Source: Planctomycetota bacterium
Lineage (GTDB): Bacteria > Planctomycetota > Planctomycetia > Planctomycetales > Planctomycetaceae
DNA length: 64,000 bases
Reading direction: 5' to 3'
Assembly: GCA_003388505.1 (NCBI GenBank)
Contig: QQVO01000060.1
Coordinates: 124,001-188,000 of the forward strand
Every line of letters starts with the position of its first letter. The stretch's first letter is position 1. Made by a program: the position numbers and the translations under genes. The notes beneath the pieces were generated by a model. It saw nothing but the letters and a program-made list of their open reading frames with translations, was not told the origin of the DNA and ran no database searches. Positions 45,440 through 55,390 of this stretch are shown here, piece by piece.

Positions 45440-45476
45440 CGCCCGCTCCCGGCACTGTAGTGCGTGGGAGCGGGCG
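45440..45476 (-). terminator. terminator-like hairpin after the Hsp20 gene
   Basis: CGCCCGCTCCC (45440-45450) pairs perfectly with GGGAGCGGGCG (45466-45476) around a 15-base loop that itself contains CACT-GT-AGTG. On the minus strand it follows the Hsp20 stop codon by about 75 bases. A short T-containing stretch follows (TTGTTG). It could alternatively be a REP hairpin. Confidence 0.5.
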
Positions 45477-45550
45477 CTGACCGCGGAATCGAAATCACAA
45501 GTCCGGACCCGGCGCTCCCCGATGGGAATGCCGGGTCTCACAACTCATCC

Positions 45551-45994
45551 TCAGCTCTTGACCGCAATCTTCTTCGGTTTGGCCGCCTCGGATTTTGCGA
45601 CGGAAATCGTGAGCACGCCGTCCTTGTACTCCGCTTCGACGTTTTCCGGGCTGGCGGCTTCGCCGAGATGCACCGCCCGACGGAAGCGTCCGACATGTCG
45701 CTCGACGCGGTGCCAGGTCTTGCCTTCCTTCTCGGTCGTGACCTGCCGCTCACCGCTGATCCACAGGTCGCCGTGATGCAGTTCGATGTCGAAATCCTCG
45801 GCCTTCATGCCTGGCGCGTCGAGGGTCACTTCGTACCCGTCTTCCGTCTCGGCCACGTTCAGGCGGGGAGTCCAGCCCGCCACGTTGCCCGACTGCCGGT
45901 CTGAATCGAACCAGTGCTGGACGAATCCGTCCATATCACGTCCGAAATCCCCCAGCAGTCCGAAGCCAGTCGATGGAATCAAGGTTCTGTTCAT
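45551..45994 (-). CDS. small heat-shock protein, Hsp20/alpha-crystallin family
   Basis: 147 residues. The alpha-crystallin domain (about 35-140) has PRLNVAETEDGYEVTLDAPG, MKAEDFDIELHHGDLWISGE, the conserved A-x-x-x-n-G-V-L motif as YKDGVLTISVAK, and a C-terminal tail KPKKIAVKS with the I-x-V anchor. It acts as an ATP-independent holdase chaperone. GGGAGG just upstream of 45994 supports that start. It lies downstream of SpoVR across ~400 bases of non-coding DNA containing palindromes that may regulate it. Confidence 0.9.
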   Translation of the reverse strand: MNRTLIPSTGFGLLGDFGRDMDGFVQHWFDSDRQSGNVAGWTPRLNVAETEDGYEVTLDAPGMKAEDFDIELHHGDLWISGERQVTTEKEGKTWHRVERHVGRFRRAVHLGEAASPENVEAEYKDGVLTISVAKSEAAKPKKIAVKS

Positions 45995-46395
45995 TTCACA
46001 CCTCCCATTGGATCCCGTTAGAATTCTGCCAACGGCCGCCATTTGAGTCGCACGCCCAAACTGGTGGCAGTGGCTGCTATTTTTTCACTCAACTCGCCGG
46101 AATGAGATAGCAAGCGGCGTGCCGCGAGAAGAATCAACAAAACGAATTCTCACAAACTATTTTATAGTAGATACTTGCAGCGCAAAGTGGGCGAACGTGC
46201 GGCGGCGGCGCGAACGCTCACGATCGAGGCAAGTGCCATAATGGCACTTGCGGCGTGTCGTGGCAACGGGGCCGTGAATGCCATTGTGGCACCATGCTTG
46301 ACTGCCTCGAAAAGTGGGCGCACGTGAAGCCGCGTTCATGCCATTTTTGCAGTCCAGTGGCATTTTGGCCGCGAATCTTGCAGGTCCAGCGATAT
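45995..46395. other. intergenic region between Hsp20 and SpoVR genes, palindrome-rich
   Basis: No gene is supported. An A/T-rich stretch near 46140-46170 (TTTTATAGTAGATAC) could hold the Hsp20 promoter on the minus strand. The TGCCA/TGGCA palindromes at 46228-46362 dominate the rest. Confidence 0.55.
46228..46250. promoter_or_regulatory. perfect 11-bp palindrome, operator candidate
   Basis: GCAAGTGCCAT (46228-46238), one base, ATGGCACTTGC (46240-46250). Two weaker TGCCA/TGGCA pairs follow at 46279-46291 and 46339-46362. A perfect, nearly uninterrupted palindrome of this size is typical of a dimeric repressor site. It lies upstream of the Hsp20 gene on the minus strand (about 235 bases) and after the SpoVR stop. 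Confidence 0.5.
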
Positions 46396-47937
<1,542 letters not shown>

Positions 47938-48076
47938 ATTTCTGACCGTTTGTTGCGTCGAATGAGCAGAGTTCCCGCCGAGAGAATTGTACGCATCCCA
48001 AACGGGCGAAGGGACTTGGAATTCTGGTGCACGGATTCTACGGCCGAATTGCCGATCGGTGATAGACCAGCCTCAT

Positions 48077-48188
48077 GCCCTGGCAGGGCTGTGTTTACGA
48101 GTTGGCTGGATTGCGAATTCGCAGAAACCCTGTGGGATTCGTGCTTCCGTACGAACCGCTCAACCTGCAAACTCGCAATTGACGGACC
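48077..48188 (+). repeat. dispersed ~113-bp repeat, copy B
   Basis: Aligns by eye with the complement of 8880-8992. Shared landmarks in order are GCCCTGGCAGGGC, GTTGGCTGGA, ATTCGCA, GGGATTCGTGCT and TGACGGACC. It lies between the SpoVR gene and the 3' end of the LplT-Aas-like gene in an otherwise gene-free stretch of 287 bases. Confidence 0.6.
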
Positions 48189-48224
48189 ACTAATCCACCT
48201 GCGACAACGGGGCGGCGACGGCTC

Positions 48225-51200
48225 TCAAGCCGGCTGCGTCTCCTCCGGAGCGAAATGCTTGAGCGCTAGGTCCTTCAGCGCTTTCAGATCGACTTTTCCC
48301 GTTCCGAGCAGCGGAACCTGTTCGACCTTGATGAAGCTGTCGGCGGCCGGGATCCAGATATTGGGCAGTCCCCGTTCTTTCAGGGCCGTGCGAATCTCTT
48401 CGACCGATTTCGTCAACGGTCGATGAACGACGACAATCCGCTCCCCTTTGTGAGGGTCGGGAACCGCCGTGACGGCGACTTCCAGTTCCGGTTGGTCGGA
48501 ATCGTGTCCCTCGCTGCCGACGTGCTCCACCACCCGCGCGATCTCCTCTTCAATGCGGATGTGGGGCACCATTTCGCCGCCGATTTTCGAGAAGCGGCTC
48601 TGGCGGCCGGTGATCGTAATGAATCCGTCGGCGTCGATGCGGGCAAAGTCGCCCGTGTTGTACCACCCGTCGCGGATGACTTCGGCGGTCTTCTCCGGCT
48701 GGTTGAGATAACCGAGCATGACGTTGGGCCCTTTGATCAGCAGCAGGCCTTCGCGGTCGATTCCCAGATCCTGATGGGTTTCGGGGTCCACGATCTTTGC
48801 GGCGACGCCCGGGATGGGTCGCCCGATGGTGCCCAGCTTGGTGCCGATCTGCTGCGTGTCGGCCGATCGATGGTCGGGAATGTTGATCGACACGACCGGC
48901 GAGAGTTCGGTCGTCCCGTATCCCTCGCTGGGCATGACGTGGAATTTCTCCTTGAATTGTTCGGCGACGTCGAGCGGCATCTTCTCGGCGCCGACTACGG
49001 CGATATCGAGCGCTTTGAGCTGGGCCGGGTCAATCCGCCGCAGGTAGGTGCGGAGAAACGTGGGCGTCGACATCAAGATGGAGACGTTGTACTTCTCGCA
49101 CAAGCGGCCCACCATGCGGGCGTCGAGCGGGTTGTAGTGGTACACGGCTCGGGGAGCGCCGCAGACGACGAGCCACAGCGACGCCGTGTAGCCGAAGGAG
49201 TGAAAGAACGGCAGCACGCCCATCAACGAATCTTCGCGGCTGAGGTTCAAAATCTGGTTGACCGCGTCGACGTTGGAGCCGATGTTGGACTGTGAGAGCA
49301 TGACGCCCTTCGGTTCGCCGGTTGATCCGGAGGTGAAGATGATCGTGAGCAATTCGTCGGGGCCGACCTTGTTCAGTCCGAGAGAGCGTTCGGTCCACCA
49401 GGCCGGTTTGACGTACGCGGCCAGGGCGCCGGCCAGTTTGTCCTGCCAGCCGATCTTTTCCTTCAGGTCTTCGAGAGCGACGAATTCGGCGTCTTTCAGT
49501 TCGATCGGTTTCTTTTCGAGAAACTTCCGGCTGGTGAGAACGTGTCGAATCCCGGCGTCCTTGACGCAGAGATTGATGACGTCGTCCGTCATCGTGTAAT
49601 TCAGATTGGCCGAGACGCGGCGGTCGAGCGCCAGCGCCAGGTTGGCCAGGCATCCTCCGCCCGAGGGGGGCAGAAGCACGCCGACGGTCCGTTCGTCGTC
49701 CGCGAGAACTTCGCGGGCCAGCGCTGCGCGGAGCGCCATGGCGCCAGCCAGCAGTTTGCCGCCGGAAAGTTCCAGTCCGCTCGAATCGGCCACTTTCAGC
49801 CGGCGGCGCGAACGCCGCGCCTCGCGAATGAACTGGCGTGCGGGAATCAAGCTGTCTGCCTTCTGTGTTTCCACGGCCTCCACTCCCAATTGCTCCACGG
49901 CCTGCCGCACGCGGCAGACGTTGTCCGGTTCCGGCATCGGTTTACCAAAATGAATCGCCACCGGGTAAGGCCATTTCTCCGGCCATTTCCAGAAGTACCT
50001 GCCTCCGCGATAGCTGAAGATGCTGCCCCACAGTCCGTGCAGGTAGACGGGAATCACCGGCGCGCGGGTGTTGCCGACGATCCTCATCATGCCGGGCTGA
50101 AAGGCCTGCATCTGCCCGGTGCGCGTAATCTGGCCCTCCGCGAAGATGCAAACGAGTTCCCCGTTGCGGATCGCATCCTGCGCGGACTGCAGCGCCCGGA
50201 TGATCGCCTTGGGGCCTTCCGTCGCCTTGATCGGAATCACGCCCATTGTCCGCGCCAGCCAGGCCAGGCCGGGTTTGCGGGTGTAGTCGGCATAGACGAG
50301 GAAGCGAACCATTCTGGAGGAACTGATCAGGACCAGAATGCCGTCGACCCAGGAGACGTGGTTGGCAACGAGCAGCGCGCCGCCGCGCTCCGGGACGTTC
50401 TCCCGGCCGTACACGCGAAGCCGGTAGAGCGTGTGGCTGGCCAGCCAGAGAATGAACCGGATCGTGACACCCGGCAGCAGACGGAACACATAAATCGCCA
50501 CGGGGATCGTGCCGAGTCCGGCGATCATGAACACGCCCGAGGCCGACAGCGAAAATCCCCGCCGCAACAGATAGAACAGGCCGCACGAGGCCAGAATCAG
50601 CGAAAATGAAACAAAGTTGCTGGCTGCCAGGATCGTGCCCCGTTGGCGGACATTGCTCATGTGTTGGAGGTACGTTTCCAGCGGAATGTTGAACAGCCCG
50701 GCGGCGACGCCGAGTTGGAACAGCCAGAAGCAGGACCACAGGAATCCCGCCTGGCCGAGTGCGGGCAGCGTGGAATCGACCTGAGTTCCGGAAACGAACA
50801 ACAAGAGCGCGCTGACGATGATCCCGATCGTTCCCAACGGAACGATCCCGAGTTCCACCTTCCCGCCCGACCACCATCCTGCGAGCACGCTCCCGGCTCC
50901 GAGTCCGGCGACCAGAATCGCCAGCAGGATCCCCACGTCTTTCTTGGCGAGGCCCAGCACCTCGGCCCCGAACGGGTCGATGTTGAGTTGGGCCAGGGAC
51001 GCCAGGAACCAGAAGAATCCGATCCCCAGCGCCGTGCGAAACAGGCGGCGATCGCTCCACAGGGCGGCGAGCGCCGGGACCGTCTCGGAAACGGGGTTGA
51101 ACTTGAGTTGCGCGTCGGCGTTCGCGGGGGGCAAACGGGGCATCCTGAGACTGGCCAGCGTCCCGGCCGCGGCAACGCCGACGAGCGCGACGCCCGCCGG

Positions 51201-51788
51201 AAGCGCGGCTGCGAGAGCAGCGCCGTCAAACAGTCCCCGCGTTGCCAGCACGTCGAACAGCCGAAAGCCGGCCACGGTTCCGATCGCGGACGCCACAACC
51301 GTGACGAGTCCCATCAGGCCGTTGCCCTTCGACAACTGCGCGCTGCGGAGCATCTCCGGCAGACTGCCGAACTTGGCCGGACCGAACAACGCGCTCTGGG
51401 CCCCCATCAAGAACACCACGGCGAACAGGAACCCGGCGCTGCGGCTGACGAGCGCCGCCGTGCCGAGGAGCATGATGACGACCTCCGCCCCCTTGCAGCC
51501 GATGATGATCGTCCGCTTGCTGTAGCGGTCCGCCAGCGATCCGGACGTCGCCGCCAGGAGCAGATACGGCAATGTAAAGCAGACTCCCCCGGCCACGAGA
51601 GACAGCGTGTCGGCGTTCTCGCCGGGGATGATCCGCTGGCCGATCGGCACGACCAGCCAGCGAAACATGTTGTCGTTGAAAGCTCCGAGAAACTGCGTGA
51701 CCAGCAGCGCAACGAATCCGGCCGAACGGACATTGCCGCCCGGATCATTCGCGACATCCGACTCAACCGGCGGGAGTTGATCGCTCAT
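48225..51788 (-). CDS. LplT-PlsC-Aas fusion: lysophospholipid transporter/acyltransferase/acyl-ACP synthetase
   Basis: 1187 residues in three parts. Part one, an MFS transporter of LplT type (about 20-430), starts GFVALLVTQFLGAFNDNMFR. Part two is a PlsC-type acyltransferase (about 460-660) with the NHVSWVDG catalytic motif and FAEGQITRTGQMQ. Part three is an AMP-binding ligase (about 690-1187) with IIFTSGSTGEPKGVML, EGYGTTELSPV and YNTGDFARIDADGFI. In E. coli, LplT and Aas are separate and together flip, acylate and recycle lysophospholipids. The fusion is known from several phyla. Start 51788 is the MSDQLPP Met; the frame is open upstream. Confidence 0.9.
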   Translation of the reverse strand: MSDQLPPVESDVANDPGGNVRSAGFVALLVTQFLGAFNDNMFRWLVVPIGQRIIPGENADTLSLVAGGVCFTLPYLLLAATSGSLADRYSKRTIIIGCKGAEVVIMLLGTAALVSRSAGFLFAVVFLMGAQSALFGPAKFGSLPEMLRSAQLSKGNGLMGLVTVVASAIGTVAGFRLFDVLATRGLFDGAALAAALPAGVALVGVAAAGTLASLRMPRLPPANADAQLKFNPVSETVPALAALWSDRRLFRTALGIGFFWFLASLAQLNIDPFGAEVLGLAKKDVGILLAILVAGLGAGSVLAGWWSGGKVELGIVPLGTIGIIVSALLLFVSGTQVDSTLPALGQAGFLWSCFWLFQLGVAAGLFNIPLETYLQHMSNVRQRGTILAASNFVSFSLILASCGLFYLLRRGFSLSASGVFMIAGLGTIPVAIYVFRLLPGVTIRFILWLASHTLYRLRVYGRENVPERGGALLVANHVSWVDGILVLISSSRMVRFLVYADYTRKPGLAWLARTMGVIPIKATEGPKAIIRALQSAQDAIRNGELVCIFAEGQITRTGQMQAFQPGMMRIVGNTRAPVIPVYLHGLWGSIFSYRGGRYFWKWPEKWPYPVAIHFGKPMPEPDNVCRVRQAVEQLGVEAVETQKADSLIPARQFIREARRSRRRLKVADSSGLELSGGKLLAGAMALRAALAREVLADDERTVGVLLPPSGGGCLANLALALDRRVSANLNYTMTDDVINLCVKDAGIRHVLTSRKFLEKKPIELKDAEFVALEDLKEKIGWQDKLAGALAAYVKPAWWTERSLGLNKVGPDELLTIIFTSGSTGEPKGVMLSQSNIGSNVDAVNQILNLSREDSLMGVLPFFHSFGYTASLWLVVCGAPRAVYHYNPLDARMVGRLCEKYNVSILMSTPTFLRTYLRRIDPAQLKALDIAVVGAEKMPLDVAEQFKEKFHVMPSEGYGTTELSPVVSINIPDHRSADTQQIGTKLGTIGRPIPGVAAKIVDPETHQDLGIDREGLLLIKGPNVMLGYLNQPEKTAEVIRDGWYNTGDFARIDADGFITITGRQSRFSKIGGEMVPHIRIEEEIARVVEHVGSEGHDSDQPELEVAVTAVPDPHKGERIVVVHRPLTKSVEEIRTALKERGLPNIWIPAADSFIKVEQVPLLGTGKVDLKALKDLALKHFAPEETQPA

Positions 51789-51934
51789 GGACACGAAACG
51801 GCACCGAAATACAGGCCCCGGGCCCGGGGCACGGCGGCGGACCGGATGACCGCGAGGGTGAATTGTGGAGAGAATTCTCCGGCGTGGCAGGAACGAGGAT
51901 ATCACGGCCTAATTGCCGCTTGAAGCGAAGTCGT

Positions 51935-51968
51935 GCCCATTCAGGGCTCTGTTTGCGGGTTGGCCGGG
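51935..51968 (+). repeat. dispersed repeat, partial copy C
   Basis: GCCCATTCAGGGCT, then TGTTTGCGGGTTGGCCGGG corresponds to the first ~35 bases of the repeat at 48077-48188. The rest of the unit is absent. It lies beside the left edge of the Rhs array. Confidence 0.5.
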
Positions 51969-52003
51969 CGGCTCAGTGAATCGGGCGGCGGTGCGATTGG
52001 TGG

Positions 52004-52175
52004 GTGATTGGAATGATCGGGTGCGTGGCGAGGGGCACGCGAAGGCGCAAAGCCGGAACGATGGGTTGGGGTCGCCGGCGGGGGAATGTTGTCGGGGTGA
52101 GAGGGGAGCGGAGGGAGGAGGGCACTGGCGAGACGCCAGTGGCACCCTTCGGGAGACGAGTTTCGGCAGTGCCAC
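52004..52175 (+). repeat. ~172-bp flanking direct repeat, left copy
   Basis: Matches 59007-59177 over its length with small differences. Shared blocks include GATGATCGGGTGCGTGG, GGCACGCGAAGGCGCA, GGGGGAATGTTGTCGGGG and CACCCTTCGGGAGACGAGTT followed by TCGGCAGTGCCAC. It contains a hairpin CACTGGCG-AGA-CGCCAGTG (52123-52141). Confidence 0.75.
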
Positions 52176-52220
52176 CGCGGCGAACTCGCCAAGACCAACC
52201 CGCTCGACCTCGTCAAGGGC

Positions 52221-54947
52221 ATGGTCGACGGTCTCGGCGACCGCGTCACCTGGACGTACGACAAGACGTACCAGTTGCTCAGCGAAGACCGCAGCGGCGC
52301 GAGCGGCTACACGCACACGTTCACGTACGACCCGGTCGGCAACCGGCTGACCAAGGACGATGGGACCGCCGTTACGACGTACGTGTACGACGACGCCAAT
52401 CGGCTGGAGACGGCCGAAGACGGCAGTGGCGTCACGACGCACACGTTCGATGCCAACGGGAACGAACGGAGCATCGAAAAGCCGTCGGGCGACCTGACGA
52501 CTTACACCTGGGACTACGAGAACCAGATGTCGTCCGCCGAGGACCCGGCCGGCGATGTGACCACGTACGTCTACACCGCCGCCGAGCAGCGGGTCGAGAA
52601 GGAGACCGACGCCGAGACAGTCAAGTTCCTGTGGGACGGCCAGAACATCGTCCAGGAATACGACGAACTCGACGTCACGCATGTTGACTACACGAACGAC
52701 CCCCGGCCCGCGCCGCAACCGTTCGGCAACCTGATCAGCCAGCACCGCGACGCGGCGTCGAGCTTCTACCACTACGACGCGCTGGGCAGCACGCGGGCGC
52801 TGACCGACTCTTCAGAAGTCGAAACCGACGACTACGTCTACGAGGCGTTCGGCAACGTGGCTGCCGGGACAGGCTCAACGACGAACCCGTTCCAGTGGGT
52901 CGGCGAGAAGGGGTACTACGCCGACGAGGAAACGAGCCTCTACAGCCTGCGGCGGAGGCAGTACGCGAGTGATGACGGTCGGTTCGTCTCAGAAGATCCG
53001 TTGGCCCAAGCAGGCGCTGTTACTGGTGATACTGATGATAGTTTTGGCGATTCTGATCGGGAAGGAATCGACTCGAACCTCTACCGCTATGTCGCCAACA
53101 ACAGCCCGAACGATACCGATCCCAGTGGTCTCATTCCCAACCTCAGAGGCGGGCTACGGGGAATCATCCGTCGTGAGAAACTGCGCTGGGAATTCACGAA
53201 AGGGTTTCTGTACGGCGTCGTCGTCGACGGCGCGTGGGGCACTGTCACAGGCGTCTTCGACCTCCTCGGCTACGCCTACGATCTCGTGAAATGGCGGGCC
53301 AAGGTTGCGTGGGACGCCGTCCAAGACCCAGTCGGCTACGCCGAAGACGTCATGGCGTTCCATGAACAGATGCTCGCGACCGGACAAAGCGCCGCTGTGG
53401 AATCTGCTGAGGTCATGGAACTCATGCAGGATCTCTCCGGTGAAATCGGTCGACTGTCGGTTGAAGATCCCAAGACCCTGGAGAAGTTACTCACCGGGCA
53501 AACCGCTGGCCTAGAGGGCAAAACCTCTGACACTCTGATTCTGATTTCGAGCGTCGCCAGTGAGTTGCTGGGAAGCGTGGTGGGAGCGATCGCCAACGAA
53601 CTCAGAACGATGACAGCGGAAGAAGCGGCCTATGTCACGGGACGCATTCTCGGAGTCGTCTTCTTCGAAATCGTTGCGGCCATATTCTCAGGTGGAGGCT
53701 CGACCGCCGCCAAAGCCGCCAAAGCCGGCAAAGCCGCGAAGCTCACTCGATTGATCCGCCGTCTGGAGAGCATCGATGCGCCCATCCTCCGAAACCGCAG
53801 AGTCCAGCGATCCCTCACGAATCTCGCCGAGTTCATCGCCTGGCTGACCAATACGAAGATCTGCTTCGTCGCGGGGACGCCGGTTCACACGATCGACGGA
53901 CTGAAGAACATCGAAGACGTCCGTTGCGGCGACCGCGTACTCACTCGCCCGGATGACGCGAGCGATCCGCACCTTGCGCCGATCTACAAGCGCGTCCGGT
54001 TCACGACGAGGACAAATCCCGACCGGCTGTACCACGTCACGTACGTCTGCTCCGACGGACGGCAAGAAACGCTCACCACGACCGTCGGCCACCGGTTCTT
54101 CATCGCTGAGAGATCCGACTGGGTCGAGGCTCAGCACCTCGCGGACGGCGAGACGCTCTGCCTTGCTGAAGGGCAAACCGCCGCAGTACAAGAGGTGCGG
54201 ATCGAAGCGGCCGCGCCGGGCGAGTCGTTGACAACGTACAACTTCGAGGTCGAGGAGACGCACACGTACTTCGTGGGCCGAGCCGGTGTGTGGACCCACA
54301 ACACGAGCCGCACGACCTGCATGACGTTGGCGGCCAATTACCGCAGCCGGATCCAGAACGGCGTTGATCCCGGCGATGCTTTTGCGGCACTAACAAGGGA
54401 AGTGGAGGATCTCGTCGCCGCGGGTAAGATGACAACGAAAGACGCCGATCTTCATTTGTCGCATGCGATCGACGAAATTGGCCCGAATGCAGATAAGGCG
54501 GCGCTCCTTGCGGAGGCCAATGTTTCGACAAAGTTTTCCGGAAGCAGCAAGGTCCACCCCCGGTTGCCTGAAAGAACTGGGACTAAGACGCAGGGAGTGT
54601 TTGAATTTGACAGCACGGAAGTTCAACGTGAGAGCGGGAGATCTGGTCCCGGCGAATGGATCAACGAGAATTTGCGCGGCGGGAAGGGGTCGGGAAAAAC
54701 CGCAGCGTGGACTCATGTTGAAGGACACGCGGCTGGCATCATACGAAAGCATGGAATCAAGGAGGCTCATCTCTACATCAACTATATAGGCGGACCTTGC
54801 ACCGTGCCTCCGGCGCGTTGTCAGTCAGTGATTCACAAACTCATACCACCGGGTTCAAAACTTTGGGTCCACTATCCAAAGCCCGATGGCAATGTAGGAA
54901 AAGGCTTCTTCAAGTACGGGCTTGAAGGATTTCAGATTGTCGATTGA
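52221..54947 (+). CDS. Rhs cassette 1: Rhs core, Hint domain and DddA-like deaminase toxin
   Basis: 908 residues, 5'-truncated. YD repeats (about 1-235: FTYDPVGNRLTKDDGTAVTT, FDANGNERS) lead to the core end SNLYRYVANNSPNDTDPSGL (about 288-307). A spacer with one hydrophobic stretch (about 467-487) precedes a PT-HINT self-cleaving domain at 548-694, with Cys548 (CFVAGTPVHT), GHRFF and a terminal His-Asn (WTHN). The last ~210 residues end in an SCP1.201/DddA-type deaminase: H832-V-E834 supplies zinc His and catalytic Glu, and C860 and C867 complete the site, spaced x6 rather than the common x2. Predicted to deaminate cytosine in DNA. No secretion signal; start is arbitrary. Confidence 0.8.
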   Translation: MVDGLGDRVTWTYDKTYQLLSEDRSGASGYTHTFTYDPVGNRLTKDDGTAVTTYVYDDANRLETAEDGSGVTTHTFDANGNERSIEKPSGDLTTYTWDYENQMSSAEDPAGDVTTYVYTAAEQRVEKETDAETVKFLWDGQNIVQEYDELDVTHVDYTNDPRPAPQPFGNLISQHRDAASSFYHYDALGSTRALTDSSEVETDDYVYEAFGNVAAGTGSTTNPFQWVGEKGYYADEETSLYSLRRRQYASDDGRFVSEDPLAQAGAVTGDTDDSFGDSDREGIDSNLYRYVANNSPNDTDPSGLIPNLRGGLRGIIRREKLRWEFTKGFLYGVVVDGAWGTVTGVFDLLGYAYDLVKWRAKVAWDAVQDPVGYAEDVMAFHEQMLATGQSAAVESAEVMELMQDLSGEIGRLSVEDPKTLEKLLTGQTAGLEGKTSDTLILISSVASELLGSVVGAIANELRTMTAEEAAYVTGRILGVVFFEIVAAIFSGGGSTAAKAAKAGKAAKLTRLIRRLESIDAPILRNRRVQRSLTNLAEFIAWLTNTKICFVAGTPVHTIDGLKNIEDVRCGDRVLTRPDDASDPHLAPIYKRVRFTTRTNPDRLYHVTYVCSDGRQETLTTTVGHRFFIAERSDWVEAQHLADGETLCLAEGQTAAVQEVRIEAAAPGESLTTYNFEVEETHTYFVGRAGVWTHNTSRTTCMTLAANYRSRIQNGVDPGDAFAALTREVEDLVAAGKMTTKDADLHLSHAIDEIGPNADKAALLAEANVSTKFSGSSKVHPRLPERTGTKTQGVFEFDSTEVQRESGRSGPGEWINENLRGGKGSGKTAAWTHVEGHAAGIIRKHGIKEAHLYINYIGGPCTVPPARCQSVIHKLIPPGSKLWVHYPKPDGNVGKGFFKYGLEGFQIVD

Positions 54948-54979
54948 ACATCTACAACACCACAAACGATTCAATTCCG

Positions 54980-55390
54980 ATGACAATTCACTTGAGCTTT
55001 CCTGAATTCCCAGAGTACTGGAAGAGAACAAGCGAAGAATACGCGACAGCATCTGACGCCATCCGACGCTTGGAGGAGTTGGAGCGCGAGTACCTGCAGA
55101 CGAAGGGAACGCACGTTTGCGTCAATCTAGAGAAGACCGCCGATGATGTGATGACAGTAGGACTTGCAGGCACACGCTGGCTACTCATTCACACTCTCGG
55201 TGTCGACGAGCAATATTACTCACGCGGTGGAAGTGAGATAAAGGGAGAAACCCACTTCATGACACCTGAGGGGGTCGACTTTTCGAATTCGCACTTGCTT
55301 CCCGTGACAATTGCGAAAGAGGTGCTCACACGCTGGATTAGCGACGACATAGAGCATGATACGGCAATGTGGACGACAAAGATGGCGTGA
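54980..55390 (+). CDS. Imm1-like immunity protein
   Basis: 136 residues, directly after the deaminase toxin. It resembles the Imm1 family linked to deaminase toxins (GLAGTRWLLIHTLGVDEQYY, then PVTIAKEVLTRWI), judged by pattern. It should bind and block the DddA-like domain in the cytoplasm. Base use is less GC-rich than the Rhs core, as usual for cassette tails. A TTG at 54944 overlapping the toxin stop (TTGA) is an alternative start and would give 148 residues. The next Rhs frame overlaps its 3' end. Confidence 0.65.
   Translation: MTIHLSFPEFPEYWKRTSEEYATASDAIRRLEELEREYLQTKGTHVCVNLEKTADDVMTVGLAGTRWLLIHTLGVDEQYYSRGGSEIKGETHFMTPEGVDFSNSHLLPVTIAKEVLTRWISDDIEHDTAMWTTKMA

Larger units (their letters stand above)
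51789..52220. other. intergenic stretch before the Rhs cassettes, with repeats
   Basis: Contains the partial dispersed repeat (51935-51968) and the left copy of the ~172-bp flanking repeat (52004-52175). The Rhs frame is open into this repeat (HRGELAKTNPLDLVKG precedes Met at 52221), as expected if the gene was cut here. No promoter or signal sequence is recognisable. Confidence 0.6.

Noticed and set aside
46287..46301. TGGCAC-N5-TTGA, sigma-54-like on the plus strand
   Set aside because: It points into the 3' end of the convergent SpoVR gene with no plus-strand gene downstream, and the GC of the -12 element is missing.
51909..52772. 287-codon minus-strand ORF opposite the start of Rhs cassette 1 (a similar one at 55398-56345)
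   Set aside because: They are antisense to YD-repeat coding sequence and arise from the same repeated codons in both cassettes.
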